DNA from: an uncultured Prevotellaceae bacterium
Lineage (GTDB): Bacteria > Bacteroidota > Bacteroidia > Bacteroidales > Bacteroidaceae
Assembly: GCA_902764705.1 (NCBI GenBank)
Contig: CACWWZ010000007.1
Location: forward strand, 18,909 to 82,908
Direction of reading: 5' to 3'
Length of the DNA stretch: 64,000 nt
Positions 6,750 through 17,827 of the stretch are shown here, in pieces; within the stretch, counting starts at the first letter, position 1, and every line of letters begins with the position of its first letter. The notes under the pieces were generated by a model, which saw only the letters and a list, made by a program, of their open reading frames with translations, made no database searches and was not told where the DNA came from. The translations under genes were made by a program, and so were the position numbers.

Positions 6750-7498
6750 GACAGTAACTGTGTTAAGAATACGTCACTACAGAGAATCAGTACGCTCGAC
6801 GTCACTACAGCATCCGTTGAGGCTTTACCCACATTGACGGAACCGCCCTCGACGGTGTATCCGCAATAGGAGGGAACGGCAGAGATGATGAAGGCGAAGA
6901 AGAGGCTCTTGATGATAGACATCCACATGAACCACGACTTGAACTGGTGTTGCAAGCCTAGCGTCAGGTCATCAGGTACGATGATATGGCCCACGTAAGC
7001 CGTTCCGTAGGCTCCCACAATGCCCAGCGCGCTGGAGAAGATGACCAGCAGGGGCATGATGGTGATCATTCCCATGATTTTCGGTAATATCAGATAGCAG
7101 GCTGAGTTGACACCCATGATGTCGAGTGCGTCAATCTGCTGGGTGACACGCATGGTGCCAATCTCAGAGGCTATGTTCGAGCCTACCTTACCAGCCAGAA
7201 TCAGACACATGATGCTCGACGAGAACTCCAACAGCATGATTTCACGGGTGGTATAGCCGCTGACCCAACGGGGCATCCAAGGCGACTGGATGTTCAGCTT
7301 CATCTGGATGCAGATGACGGCTCCGATAAAGAACGATATCAACAGCACGATACCTATCGAGTTGATGCCCAGCTGTTCCATTTCCTTCACGTACTGTTTC
7401 CAGAACATACGGAAACGTTCTGGAACACTAAAAGTACGTCCCATTAGGATCAGAAACTTGCCGAACGACGTCAGCCAATGGTGCAATATCTTTATCAT
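6746..7498 (-). CDS. MlaE-family lipid ABC transporter permease
   Basis: 250 residues with about five hydrophobic segments (IGIVLLISFFIGAVICIQ, IMCLILAGKVG, ILPKIMGMITIMPLLVIFS, SLFFAFIISAVPSYCGY, AVVTSSVLILCSDVFLTQLL). The core LAGKVGSNIASEIGTMRVTEQI-type motif reads AGKVGSNIASEIGTMRVTQQ, characteristic of the family. It forms the inner-membrane channel of a phospholipid transporter maintaining outer-membrane asymmetry. The frame is open upstream to 7546, but that stretch is the promoter (-7 at 7507-7514), so the ATG at 7498 is used; the leader would be only a few nucleotides long. Confidence 0.88.
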   Translation of the reverse strand: MIKILHHWLTSFGKFLILMGRTFSVPERFRMFWKQYVKEMEQLGINSIGIVLLISFFIGAVICIQMKLNIQSPWMPRWVSGYTTREIMLLEFSSSIMCLILAGKVGSNIASEIGTMRVTQQIDALDIMGVNSACYLILPKIMGMITIMPLLVIFSSALGIVGAYGTAYVGHIIVPDDLTLGLQHQFKSWFMWMSIIKSLFFAFIISAVPSYCGYTVEGGSVNVGKASTDAVVTSSVLILCSDVFLTQLLS

Positions 7499-7506
7499 TT
7501 CGACTG

Positions 7507-7536
7507 CAAAAGTACGAATAAGTGAGCAAAATACAA
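7507..7536 (-). promoter_or_regulatory. Promoter of the mlaEF-like operon
   Basis: Minus strand: -33 TTG (7534-7536), 19 nt, -7 TACTTTTG (7507-7514), then 8 nt to the ATG. The stretch from TTTGCTCACTTATTCGTA through CGAAATG is almost identical to the lptB promoter at 9659-9691. Confidence 0.8.
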
Positions 7537-7554
7537 AATAAATCAAAATTATTT

Positions 7555-7585
7555 TTGGTTTTTCATTCGTTTTGCACTAACTTTG
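7555..7585 (+). promoter_or_regulatory. Promoter of the DUF3857 gene
   Basis: -33 TTG (7555-7557), 20 nt, -7 TAACTTTG (7578-7585). Divergent from the mlaEF-like promoter; the two -33 elements are about 20 bp apart. Confidence 0.8.
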
Positions 7586-7619
7586 CAGGCAAAATATGGA
7601 AGTAACTCGATTACCAACT

Positions 7620-9647
7620 ATGAAACTAAAGACATTTTTTCTATCTGTTTTGATTGCCTGGCCGTTCATGACAGCTATGGCAGAGGGTGAAGTGAACATG
7701 AAGTTTGGAAAGCCCACCAAGGAAGAGTTACAGATGACCACCTACGAGGCCGACCCCGAGGCGGATGCTGTGGTGCTCTGTAGACTGACTGATGTGGAGT
7801 ATATCATACAGGAGAACGGTTATCTGGTGGACTATCGTGAGAAGTGTCGCATCAAGGTGCTGAAACCCGCTGGTACACAGTATGCCAAAGTCGTTGTACC
7901 CTATATGATAAATACATCGCACGGTAGCAATCTGGGTGGTCTCAGATTCTCGATGTATGCCAACCAGTTGACAGCGGGCGGAAGTTCTGAAGTCGGTTAT
8001 GATGGTGGTTCGATGACCTCAGAGGCTATGGGCGACTACTCTGACGAGAGCGTAGAGGACCTGAAGGCCACTGCTTTCAATCTGAAGAACGGCAAGATGG
8101 TCAAGAGTTTGCTGAAGAAGGAAGATGTCAAGAAAATAGAGATTGACGAGCAGCATCAGCAGGTGGTCTTCACTGTTCCCGATGTTGAGGTGGGTACTGT
8201 CATAGAATATGAATATACTATTCATAGTGAGTTGTTCTGGCTGTTGCACGACTGGTTTGCCCAGCGCGAGATTCCTGTGGTCTATGCCAAACTGGACATG
8301 AACATTCCCAGCTACCTGCAGTTCAATGTGGAAGAGCACGGCATACAGCGCCTGAAGTGTACCTGCACAAACGGTGTGGTCAGATATAAGCTGATTAATG
8401 ATCCGATGGCTAATCCTGTCAGTGCTGTGTCGAACCATTACATTTGCGTCGGACAAGACCTGATTGCTATGCCTAAGGACGATTATGTGTATTGTGTTCA
8501 GGATTACTGTGCAGGAGTGACTGCCGAACTGAAGAAGTACAAACTGCGTGGTACCATGCTGATGGACTATGCCAAGACTTGGGAGCAGATTGACAAAATG
8601 ATTCTCGACGACGAGAACCTGGGTAAGCAGCTGGGTGAACAAAGTCCGCTTAAAGACTTGTTACAGGAAAAGAAGATTGCCGAGATTGCCGACAAGAACG
8701 AGCGTGCTGTAGCGGTCTATCAGTTAGTGATGAGCAAGGTAAAATGGGACGGCACCTACAAGTTGGAGCCAGCCAAGACCAGCGAGACCCTCACTAAGGG
8801 AACCGGCTCGAATGCAGATATCAACATGCTGCTCATCCAGTCGCTGAACGATGTCGGACTCGTTGCCGCTCCCGTCGTGCTCAGAACGCGCGATGAAGGA
8901 CAACTGCCCGTAAACTTCCCCTCGATGCAGAAGCTATCGTCGTTTGTCGTCGGCATTGTGACTGACGCAGGAAAGAATGTCTACATCGACGCTTCGTCTA
9001 AGGACGGCTATCTGAACGTGTTGCCTGAGAATCTGCTCGTTGAGCGTGCCCGATTAGTACAAAAGAACAACAAGAGCATCTGGGTGAACTTGCAGAAACT
9101 GATGAAATCGCAAAAGAACACCATCATCGACGCTGTGCTGACTCCCGATGGTGTGCTGAAAGGAAAACAGACCGTTCGTTACGAAGGATTGGCAGCCCTG
9201 AAATACAGACAGGAAAAAGGTATGGACGCCTTTGGTCCTGACGTGACCGACACTTCGGAATTCACTTTGCAGGGTCAGGTGACTGACGGTACGATTTCCA
9301 TCTGTCCCTTCCCCAATCCAATGAAGAATAATCCCTTCAAGGCTGAAAAGCGTAAGATGCCCGTTGAGTTTGCCAGCACAGGTACGAACCGCGTTGTGGT
9401 AAATATCACCCTGCCCGAGGGTTATACCTTGCAGGGAGAACCCAGAAACACCACCATCGTTTCGACGGACAAGGGAGTAGAAGGTCGTTATCAGACCTCT
9501 ACAGGTAATGATAAGGTGATGCTCAGTTGTCAGTTCAGTGTCAACAAGCTGACACATTCAGAGAAGAGCTATGATGACCTGAGAGAGATCTTCAATTTGT
9601 TCTCGCAATACAACAACGAACCGCTGACGTTCAAAAAGGCTCAATAA
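7620..9647 (+). CDS. DUF3857 protein with degenerate transglutaminase-like domain
   Basis: 675 residues. A signal peptide ([21 protein letters not shown]) is followed by a DUF3857 beta domain (about residues 40-250) and a transglutaminase-like domain (about 345-460), then a C-terminal beta region. In the transglutaminase part the place of the catalytic Cys (usual G-x-C-x-D) reads [12 protein letters not shown] and the place of the His reads LSSFVVGIV, so the triad seems lost. Such proteins are common in Bacteroidota and probably bind peptides or glycans in the periplasm rather than catalyse. ATG 7596 is an alternative start only 10 nt beyond the -7 box, but it would spoil the signal peptide. 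Confidence 0.8.
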   Translation: MKLKTFFLSVLIAWPFMTAMAEGEVNMKFGKPTKEELQMTTYEADPEADAVVLCRLTDVEYIIQENGYLVDYREKCRIKVLKPAGTQYAKVVVPYMINTSHGSNLGGLRFSMYANQLTAGGSSEVGYDGGSMTSEAMGDYSDESVEDLKATAFNLKNGKMVKSLLKKEDVKKIEIDEQHQQVVFTVPDVEVGTVIEYEYTIHSELFWLLHDWFAQREIPVVYAKLDMNIPSYLQFNVEEHGIQRLKCTCTNGVVRYKLINDPMANPVSAVSNHYICVGQDLIAMPKDDYVYCVQDYCAGVTAELKKYKLRGTMLMDYAKTWEQIDKMILDDENLGKQLGEQSPLKDLLQEKKIAEIADKNERAVAVYQLVMSKVKWDGTYKLEPAKTSETLTKGTGSNADINMLLIQSLNDVGLVAAPVVLRTRDEGQLPVNFPSMQKLSSFVVGIVTDAGKNVYIDASSKDGYLNVLPENLLVERARLVQKNNKSIWVNLQKLMKSQKNTIIDAVLTPDGVLKGKQTVRYEGLAALKYRQEKGMDAFGPDVTDTSEFTLQGQVTDGTISICPFPNPMKNNPFKAEKRKMPVEFASTGTNRVVVNITLPEGYTLQGEPRNTTIVSTDKGVEGRYQTSTGNDKVMLSCQFSVNKLTHSEKSYDDLREIFNLFSQYNNEPLTFKKAQ

Positions 9648-9650
9648 GTT

Positions 9651-9680
9651 TGGCAATTTGCTCACTTATTCGTAACTTTG
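9651..9680 (+). promoter_or_regulatory. Promoter of lptB
   Basis: -33 TTG (9651-9653), 19 nt, -7 TAACTTTG (9673-9680), 8 nt before the ATG at 9689. It fills the whole 41-bp gap after the DUF3857 gene. Confidence 0.8.
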
Positions 9681-9688
9681 CAGGCGAA

Positions 9689-10534
9689 ATGGATGAAAAC
9701 AATAATATACAGGAGCAGGAAGTGCTGCAAGAACAGCCTCAGGAGCAGGAACGTCTTGTGCTGCGCACGGAGGGACTGGTAAAGGTTTACGGTAAGCGTA
9801 CGGTAGTGAACGATGTGTCGTTCGACGTGAAGCAGGGCGAAATCGTTGGATTGTTGGGCCCAAACGGTGCTGGCAAGACGACGTCGTTCTATATGACTAC
9901 TGGACTTATCGTACCCAATAAGGGCCATATCTATCTGGGCGACGAGGATGTGACGACATATCCTGTCTATAAGCGTGCTCGTGCAGGTATCGGCTATCTG
10001 GCCCAGGAGGCTTCTGTGTTTCGTAAGATGTCCGTCGAGGATAATATCCTGAGTGTACTGCAGATGACAGGTAAGCCGCGCGAATACCAACTGGAGAAGT
10101 TGGAGAGCCTGATTAAGGAATTCCGCCTGGAGAAGGTGCGCAAGAACACGGGTGACCGTCTGTCTGGTGGTGAGCGTCGTCGCACGGAGATTGCCCGCTG
10201 TCTGGCCATAGAGCCGAAGTTCATCATGCTCGACGAGCCGTTCGCTGGTGTGGACCCTATTGCTGTGGAGGACATCCAGTTTATTGTGTGGAAGCTGAAA
10301 GACCGAAATATCGGTATTCTGATTACCGACCATAATGTGGAGGATACTTTGTGTATCACCGATCGTGCTTATCTGCTGTTCGAGGGTCGCATCCTGTTTC
10401 ATGGCTCTCCAGAGGAATTAGCTGCAAATCCTATCGTGCGTAAAAACTATCTGACGGAGTCGTTCGTCCTGCGTCAGAAGGATTTCTCGGCCTTGGAGGA
10501 ACATCGAAAAGCAGAAGAGGCAGAAGAAGTGTGA
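9689..10534 (+). CDS. lptB: LPS export ABC transporter ATPase LptB
   Basis: 281 residues. Walker A GPNGAGKT at 57-64, signature LSGGE at 158-162 followed by RRR, Walker [14 protein letters not shown] from 178, and the LptB-typical [14 protein letters not shown] switch region. LptB powers extraction of LPS from the inner membrane with LptFGC. Compared with the roughly 240-residue enterobacterial protein it has a Gln/Glu-rich N-terminal extension of about 24 residues and a charged tail, as seen in other Bacteroidota. The start is fixed by the promoter; the leader would be 3-5 nt. Confidence 0.95.
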   Translation: MDENNNIQEQEVLQEQPQEQERLVLRTEGLVKVYGKRTVVNDVSFDVKQGEIVGLLGPNGAGKTTSFYMTTGLIVPNKGHIYLGDEDVTTYPVYKRARAGIGYLAQEASVFRKMSVEDNILSVLQMTGKPREYQLEKLESLIKEFRLEKVRKNTGDRLSGGERRRTEIARCLAIEPKFIMLDEPFAGVDPIAVEDIQFIVWKLKDRNIGILITDHNVEDTLCITDRAYLLFEGRILFHGSPEELAANPIVRKNYLTESFVLRQKDFSALEEHRKAEEAEEV

Positions 10535-10606
10535 TATTTTTCGTACCTTTTACCATTGGCGAAGGCAAGCTGCATCTCGGAAAAAACTAAAAAAATGCGA
10601 ATTTTT

Positions 10607-10637
10607 TTGGTTTTTCGCTCGATTTGCACTATCTTTG
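10607..10637 (+). promoter_or_regulatory. Promoter of tig
   Basis: -33 TTG (10607-10609), 20 nt, -7 TATCTTTG (10630-10637), 46 nt before the ATG. Confidence 0.8.
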
Positions 10638-10683
10638 CACGCTCAAACGACGACTATATTATTAAATAAGGTATAAGAAAGAG

Positions 10684-12039
10684 ATGAATATCACATTTGA
10701 AGCTCCTGACAAGATTAATGGTTTGATGACCATCACATTGGAGTCGGCTGACTATCAGCCTGAGGTTGACAAAACCCTGAAAGACTATCGTAAGCGCGCT
10801 AACATTCCTGGATTCCGTCCTGGTCAGGCTCCTATGGGCATGATCAAGCGTCAATTCGGTACAAGTGTTAAGGTTGACGCTGTAAACAAGATTCTGGGTG
10901 AAAAACTGTATGACTATGTTCGTGAGAACAAGATACAGATGTTGGGCGAGCCCCTTCCCAGCGAGCAGCAGGAAGCCCTCGATTTCGAGAGCGACAAACC
11001 CATGACTTTCAAGTTCGACATTGCAGTTGCTCCAGAGTTTGAAGCAAAGCTCAGTGGCAAGGACAAGATTGACTATTATAACATCACTGTTGACGACAAG
11101 ATGATTGACCAGCAGGTGGAGATGTACCAGAGCCGTGCTGGCCAGTATGAGAAGGTTGAGCAGTTCGACGCTGAGCAGCGCGACATGCTGAAAGGTGACC
11201 TTCGTGAGGTTGGTAAGGACGGTGGCATTGAGGTCAGCGATGCTGTTCTGATGCCCCAGTACATCAAGGTGGAAGACCAGAAAAAGCTGTTCGACGGCTG
11301 CAAACTGGGCGACATCATCACTTGGAATCCCCGTAAGGCTTATCCTGAGAGCGACGTGGAGGTCAGCAGTCTGCTGAAGATCCAGAAAGAGGACGTCAAG
11401 GACCACGAGGGCGACTTCACCTTCCAGATTACGGAAATCAGCCGCTTCGTGAAGGCTGAACTGAATCAGGCTCTGTTCGACCAGACCTTCGGTGAGGGTA
11501 CTGTGAAGGGTGAGAAGGAGTTCCGTGAGAAGATTGCTGCCATCATCAGCCAGCAGTTCAAGGCTGATGCCGACTATAAGTTCCTGCTTGACGTTCGTGC
11601 CCACATGGAGAAGAAGGTTGGTAAGTTGGAGTTCCCAGAGGCCATCCTGAAGCGTGTGATGAAGAACAACAACAAAGACCGCAAGGATGTCGAGGAGTTC
11701 GTGGAGAAGAACTTCGAGGCCAGCATCAAGGAGTTGGGTTGGCACCTTATCAAGGAGCAGTTGGTTGCTGCTCAGGGTATCCAGATTGACGACAACGACC
11801 TTAAGCAGGTGGCCAAGGAAGCTGCACGTGCACAGTTTGCCCAGTATGGCATGTCAAACGTTCCTGATGAGTATCTTGACAACTATGCTCAGGAGATGCT
11901 GAAGAAGCGTGAGAATGCCGACGGACTCGTTGACCGTGCTGTCGATGTGAAGCTTACTGCAGCCCTGAAGAATGTGGTGAAGCTCAACGAGAAGGACATC
12001 ACACTCGAAGACTTCCAGAAGATGCTCCAAGAGAAATAA
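10684..12039 (+). CDS. tig: Trigger factor
   Basis: 451 residues. The ribosome-docking signature lies in the N-terminal domain as NIPGFRPGQAPMGMIKRQFG (residues 39-58). A degenerate FKBP-like region covers about 150-250, and the helical C-terminal chaperone arms follow (FADATFGEGTV-type segment reads LFDQTFGEGTVKGEKEFREK). The protein binds nascent chains at the ribosome exit. Placement directly before clpP and clpX is the classical tig-clpP-clpX order, but a strong terminator separates tig from clpP here, so they may be expressed at different levels. Confidence 0.97.
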   Translation: MNITFEAPDKINGLMTITLESADYQPEVDKTLKDYRKRANIPGFRPGQAPMGMIKRQFGTSVKVDAVNKILGEKLYDYVRENKIQMLGEPLPSEQQEALDFESDKPMTFKFDIAVAPEFEAKLSGKDKIDYYNITVDDKMIDQQVEMYQSRAGQYEKVEQFDAEQRDMLKGDLREVGKDGGIEVSDAVLMPQYIKVEDQKKLFDGCKLGDIITWNPRKAYPESDVEVSSLLKIQKEDVKDHEGDFTFQITEISRFVKAELNQALFDQTFGEGTVKGEKEFREKIAAIISQQFKADADYKFLLDVRAHMEKKVGKLEFPEAILKRVMKNNNKDRKDVEEFVEKNFEASIKELGWHLIKEQLVAAQGIQIDDNDLKQVAKEAARAQFAQYGMSNVPDEYLDNYAQEMLKKRENADGLVDRAVDVKLTAALKNVVKLNEKDITLEDFQKMLQEK

Positions 12040-12073
12040 ACGTTAATAGAAATAGCAATTATATTTCTTTAAC

Positions 12074-12114
12074 CAAAAAAAAGGCCGAGATGTTTTGCAT
12101 CTCGACTTTTTTTT
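12074..12114 (+). terminator. Strong intrinsic terminator after tig
   Basis: CGAGATG (12086-12092) and CATCTCG (12098-12104) form the stem, prolonged by an A8 tract and a T8 tract on either side. Classical rho-independent form, usable on both strands. Confidence 0.9.
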
Positions 12115-12196
12115 GTAATTTTGTATCTACTTTACGCAAAAAAAGGCAGACAACGTCCTGCTTTTGTCATAAATAACGAAAATAGGAGAAGACTAT

Positions 12197-12862
12197 ATGA
12201 ACAACGATTTTAGGAAATATGCTACCAAGCATCTTGGCATCAATGGTTTGGTGCTTGACGAAGTGATGAGTGCTCAGGCACAGTATTTGAACCCTTACAT
12301 TCTGGAGGAGCGTCAGTTGAACGTCACCCAGATGGATGTCTTCTCACGACTGATGATGGACCGTATCATCTTCCTTGGTACGCAGATTGACGACTATACA
12401 GCCAATACGTTGCAGGCACAGCTGCTGTATCTGGACTCTGTGGATTCCGGCAAGGACATCTCTATATACCTCAACTCCCCAGGTGGCAGTGTGACGGCAG
12501 GTTTGGGCATCTACGACACCATGCAGTTCATTTCCAGCGATGTTGCTACCATCTGTACGGGTATGGCAGCCTCGATGGCAGCAGTGTTGCTCGTGGCTGG
12601 TACCGAGGGTAAGCGTTCGGCCCTTCCCCATAGTCGTGTGATGATTCATCAGCCTTTAGGCGGTGTACAGGGTCAGGCCAGCGATATTGAGATTGAGGCC
12701 AAGGAGATTATGAAGTTCAAGAAAGAGCTTTATACCATTATCTCTGAGCACTCCCATACTCCCTACGACAAGGTTTGGAATGATTCGGACCGCAACTATT
12801 GGATGACCGCAGAGGAAGCCAAGGAGTATGGTATGATTGATCAGGTGCTTAAAAAGAAATAA
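12197..12862 (+). CDS. clpP: ATP-dependent Clp protease proteolytic subunit, catalytic Asp replaced by Asn
   Basis: 221 residues with the ClpP fold. The nucleophile Ser126 is in GMAASMAA and His151 is in MIHQPLGG, 25 residues apart as in E. coli. A gapless comparison from His151 puts residue 200 at the place of the catalytic Asp (E. coli DTERD), and it is Asn (NDSDRNYW, codon AAC at 12794-12796). Listeria ClpP1 is a known example of an Asn triad with altered activity. The peptidase forms tetradecamers fed by ClpX, whose gene follows after 9 nt. An AGGAG ribosome site precedes the ATG. It is the only clpP here; a second copy elsewhere cannot be excluded. Confidence 0.95.
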   Translation: MNNDFRKYATKHLGINGLVLDEVMSAQAQYLNPYILEERQLNVTQMDVFSRLMMDRIIFLGTQIDDYTANTLQAQLLYLDSVDSGKDISIYLNSPGGSVTAGLGIYDTMQFISSDVATICTGMAASMAAVLLVAGTEGKRSALPHSRVMIHQPLGGVQGQASDIEIEAKEIMKFKKELYTIISEHSHTPYDKVWNDSDRNYWMTAEEAKEYGMIDQVLKKK

Positions 12863-12871
12863 GAGGCAGAA

Positions 12872-14086
12872 ATGGCTAACAGATGTAATTTCTGTGGACG
12901 TACAGAGCGCGAGGTGAAACTCCTGATAACGGGTGTTAATGGTGCTATCTGTGAGGATTGCGCTGTACAGGCCTACCAGGTAGCTACAGCTAACGGCTAT
13001 GGTCCTGACGCAAAGAAAAAGCCTGGTTCGGGTAAGAAGTTGAACGTCCCCAAACCTAGGGAGATCAAGGCCTATCTGGATCAATACGTTATTGGACAGG
13101 ACGAGGCTAAGCGATACCTCTCTGTGGCTGTCTACAATCACTATAAGCGTCTGCAGCAGCCCGACAGCGACCAGGGTGTGGAGATTGAGAAGTCGAACAT
13201 CATTATGGTTGGCTCAACGGGTACCGGTAAGACTTTATTGGCACGTACTATTGCCAAATTACTTGACGTGCCGTTCACTATCGTCGATGCTACCGTCTTT
13301 ACGGAAGCTGGCTATGTGGGTGAGGATGTGGAGAGCATCCTGACCCGTCTGTTACAGGTAGCTGACTATGATGTGGCATCCACTCAGCGCGGCATTGTCT
13401 TTATCGATGAAATTGACAAGATTGCCCGTAAGTCGGACAATCCCTCCATCACTCGCGACGTCAGTGGTGAAGGTGTGCAACAGGGCCTGTTGAAGTTGCT
13501 CGAAGGAACCGTTGTCAACGTTCCCCCCAAGGGAGGCCGTAAGCACCCTGACCAAGAATATATTGGTGTCGACACACGCAATATCCTGTTTATTTGCGGA
13601 GGAGCCTTCGACGGCATCGAGCGTAAGATAGCACAGCGCATGAATACCCATACGGTAGGTTATAATTCAGTACAGAATGTGCGCAAAATTGACAAGGAGA
13701 ATCTGATGCAGTATATTGCTCCGCAGGATTTGAAGTCGTTCGGACTTATTCCTGAGATTATTGGTCGTCTGCCTGTACTGACCTTTCTGAATCCGTTGGA
13801 TCAGGAGGCGCTGACAAAGATTCTGACAGAGCCTAAGAACTCCATTATCAAGCAGTATGAGAAATTGTTTGAAATGGATGGCATCAAGCTTACCTTTACC
13901 CCTGAGGCCTTGAAACTCATTGTCGACAAGGCCGTTGAATATAAGTTGGGTGCTCGCGGATTGCGTTCCATCGTGGAGAATATCATGATGGAGCCGATGT
14001 TCGAGATACCTTCCAAACGCGTAAAATCCTTTGAAGTGACAAAGGAGTTTGCCCAGCAGCAACTCGACAAGTCGCATCTACAATAA
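12872..14086 (+). CDS. clpX: Clp protease ATPase subunit ClpX
   Basis: 404 residues. The N-terminal zinc domain has CNFCGR and CEDC. The AAA+ module has Walker A GSTGTGKT, Walker [10 protein letters not shown] and the sensor/arginine region [14 protein letters not shown]. The loop that docks on ClpP reads VGY (HTVGYNSV) where enterobacteria have IGF; to my knowledge this is usual in Bacteroidota. It unfolds tagged substrates and passes them to ClpP. It is co-transcribed with clpP. Confidence 0.97.
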   Translation: MANRCNFCGRTEREVKLLITGVNGAICEDCAVQAYQVATANGYGPDAKKKPGSGKKLNVPKPREIKAYLDQYVIGQDEAKRYLSVAVYNHYKRLQQPDSDQGVEIEKSNIIMVGSTGTGKTLLARTIAKLLDVPFTIVDATVFTEAGYVGEDVESILTRLLQVADYDVASTQRGIVFIDEIDKIARKSDNPSITRDVSGEGVQQGLLKLLEGTVVNVPPKGGRKHPDQEYIGVDTRNILFICGGAFDGIERKIAQRMNTHTVGYNSVQNVRKIDKENLMQYIAPQDLKSFGLIPEIIGRLPVLTFLNPLDQEALTKILTEPKNSIIKQYEKLFEMDGIKLTFTPEALKLIVDKAVEYKLGARGLRSIVENIMMEPMFEIPSKRVKSFEVTKEFAQQQLDKSHLQ

Positions 14087-14100
14087 CATTCTTAAAGTCT

Positions 14101-16284
14101 ATGGCAAAAAAGAAACAAAATCTGACAGAAGCGCTCAAGAAATATTTTGGCTTCGACAAGTTCAAAGGCGATCAGGAAGCTATCGTGCAGAATGTGTTGG
14201 ATGGCAAGGATACCTTTGTGCTGATGCCTACGGGTGGTGGCAAATCGCTTTGCTATCAGCTTCCCTCATTGTTAATGGATGGCACTGCTATTGTTATTTC
14301 ACCTTTGATAGCCTTGATGAAGAATCAGGTTGATGTCATCAGTTCGATGAGTGATGAGGGAACAGCCCACTATCTGAATTCCTCGCTCAACAAATCGGCC
14401 ATCGACCAAGTGAAGGCCGATATATTGGATGGTAAGACGAAGTTGCTCTATGTGGCTCCTGAGTCGCTGACCAAGGAAGAGAATGTGGAATTCCTGAAAC
14501 AGGCAAAGATTTCTTTCTATGCCATTGATGAGGCGCATTGTATTTCGGAGTGGGGTCACGATTTCCGTCCGGAGTATCGCCGTATCCGTCCGATTATCAA
14601 CGAGATAGGTCCTGCACCTATCATTGCGCTGACAGCAACGGCCACAGATAAGGTTCGTACGGATATCAAGAAGAACCTAGGCATAACAGATGCTACAGAA
14701 TTCAAGAGCTCATTCAATCGCCCTAATCTCTATTACGAGGTTCGTCCCAAGACACAGGACGTTGACAAGGATATTATCAAGTTCATTAAACAGCACCCAG
14801 GCAAGAGTGGCATTATCTATTGTCTGTCGCGTAAGAAGGTGGAAGAACTGGCTGAGATTCTGAAAGCGAATGACATTAAGGCGGCACCCTATCATGCTGG
14901 ACTTGAGTCGGCTCTGCGTTCACAGACTCAGGACGACTTCCTGATGGAGGAGATTGACGTCATCGTGGCCACCATTGCCTTTGGAATGGGTATCGATAAG
15001 CCCGATGTACGCTTTGTCATCCACTATGATATTCCCAAATCGCTGGAAGGCTACTATCAGGAAACGGGTCGTGCCGGACGTGACGGAGGGGAGGGCATGT
15101 GCATTACTTTCTACGCCCAAAAAGACTTGCAGAAGCTGGATAAGTTTATGGAGGGCAAACCCGTTGCTGAGCAGGACATTGGTCGCCAGTTGTTGGCCGA
15201 GACGGCTGCCTATGCAGAGACCAGCGTCTGTCGCAGAAAAATGCTGCTGCACTATTTTGGTGAGGAGTATACTCAGGATAATTGCCACAATTGCGACAAC
15301 TGTCTGCATCCCAAGACGAAGCAGGAGGCAAAGGACCTGCTGGTCATCGTGCTGAAAACAATTCAGGCACTGAAAGAGAATTTCCGTTCAGACTATATTG
15401 TCGACTTCGTCATTGGTAAGGAAACGGAGGAGATACTGGCTCACAAGCACCACAACCACGAGTTGTTTGGCGCAGGTGAGGATTTGGAACACAAGCTGGT
15501 GAATCCTGTCATTCGACAGGCACTCATCGCAGGCTATCTGAAAAAGGATGTCGAGAACTACGGACTGCTGAAACTGACTTCGGCAGGTAAGAAGTTCCTG
15601 AAGAATCCGGTCTCGTTTATGATTGTAGAGGACAACGAGTTCAACGAGGACTATGATTCGTCGTCAGAGCACGACGCAGGTATCAGTGCCCTCGACGAGA
15701 CGCTGAGTGCCATGTTGAAGGACCTTCGTAAGAAGGTTAGCCGTAAGCTGGAACGTCCGCCATATGTTATTTTCCAGGATGTGTCTATTGAGCAGATGGC
15801 CACCGACTATCCTGTCACCTTGGAAGAACTGAAGAACATTCAGGGTGTTGGTGAGGGAAAGGTCCGCCAACCCTATGCCAAAGAGTTTGTCGACTTGATC
15901 AAGCGCTACTGTGAAGAGAACGAGATAGAGCGTCAGGCTGATATGCGTGTGCGTACGGTGGCGAAGAAGTCGATTCTGAAGGTGAAGATCATTCAGGCCA
16001 TCGACCGTCAGATAGCTCTCGACGACATTGCCACAGCTCAGGGCTTGGAATTTGAGGAGCTGCTCGACGAAGTTGAGGCCATTGTATATAGTGGCACCAA
16101 ACTCAATATCGACTATTTCCTGGAGGAGGTGATGGACGAGGATCATGTCGACGACATCTACGACTACTTTGCCGACAGCGAGAGTGACTCGCTCGAGGAT
16201 GCTATCAACGAGTTGGGTGCTGAATGTACGGAAGACGAAATCCGACTGGTGCGCATCAAGTTCATCAGCGATATGGCGAACTAG
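14101..16284 (+). CDS. recQ: ATP-dependent DNA helicase RecQ
   Basis: 727 residues. Helicase motifs: I LMPTGGGKSLCYQLP, II AIDEAHCISEWGHDFR, III ALTATAT, VI QETGRAGRDGG. The RecQ-specific zinc site follows (CRRKMLLHYFGE, CHNCDNC), then a winged helix and an HRDC domain (about 525-600, ITQIQGVGEGK-type segment reads LKNIQGVGEGK). The acidic tail to 727 is longer than in E. coli (about 610). It unwinds 3'-to-5' in recombination and fork repair. The gene starts 14 nt after clpX and probably belongs to the same transcript. Confidence 0.96.
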   Translation: MAKKKQNLTEALKKYFGFDKFKGDQEAIVQNVLDGKDTFVLMPTGGGKSLCYQLPSLLMDGTAIVISPLIALMKNQVDVISSMSDEGTAHYLNSSLNKSAIDQVKADILDGKTKLLYVAPESLTKEENVEFLKQAKISFYAIDEAHCISEWGHDFRPEYRRIRPIINEIGPAPIIALTATATDKVRTDIKKNLGITDATEFKSSFNRPNLYYEVRPKTQDVDKDIIKFIKQHPGKSGIIYCLSRKKVEELAEILKANDIKAAPYHAGLESALRSQTQDDFLMEEIDVIVATIAFGMGIDKPDVRFVIHYDIPKSLEGYYQETGRAGRDGGEGMCITFYAQKDLQKLDKFMEGKPVAEQDIGRQLLAETAAYAETSVCRRKMLLHYFGEEYTQDNCHNCDNCLHPKTKQEAKDLLVIVLKTIQALKENFRSDYIVDFVIGKETEEILAHKHHNHELFGAGEDLEHKLVNPVIRQALIAGYLKKDVENYGLLKLTSAGKKFLKNPVSFMIVEDNEFNEDYDSSSEHDAGISALDETLSAMLKDLRKKVSRKLERPPYVIFQDVSIEQMATDYPVTLEELKNIQGVGEGKVRQPYAKEFVDLIKRYCEENEIERQADMRVRTVAKKSILKVKIIQAIDRQIALDDIATAQGLEFEELLDEVEAIVYSGTKLNIDYFLEEVMDEDHVDDIYDYFADSESDSLEDAINELGAECTEDEIRLVRIKFISDMAN

Positions 16285-16294
16285 AGAAAAGTAA

Positions 16295-17806
<1,512 letters not shown>

Positions 17807-17827
17807 TATTAAATAGAGAAAAGTAAA

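Noticed and set aside
10654-11745. 363-codon frame antisense to tig
   Set aside because: The + strand has full trigger factor motifs; the antisense product is a Leu/His-rich translation without features, typical of the complement of a gene with this codon use.
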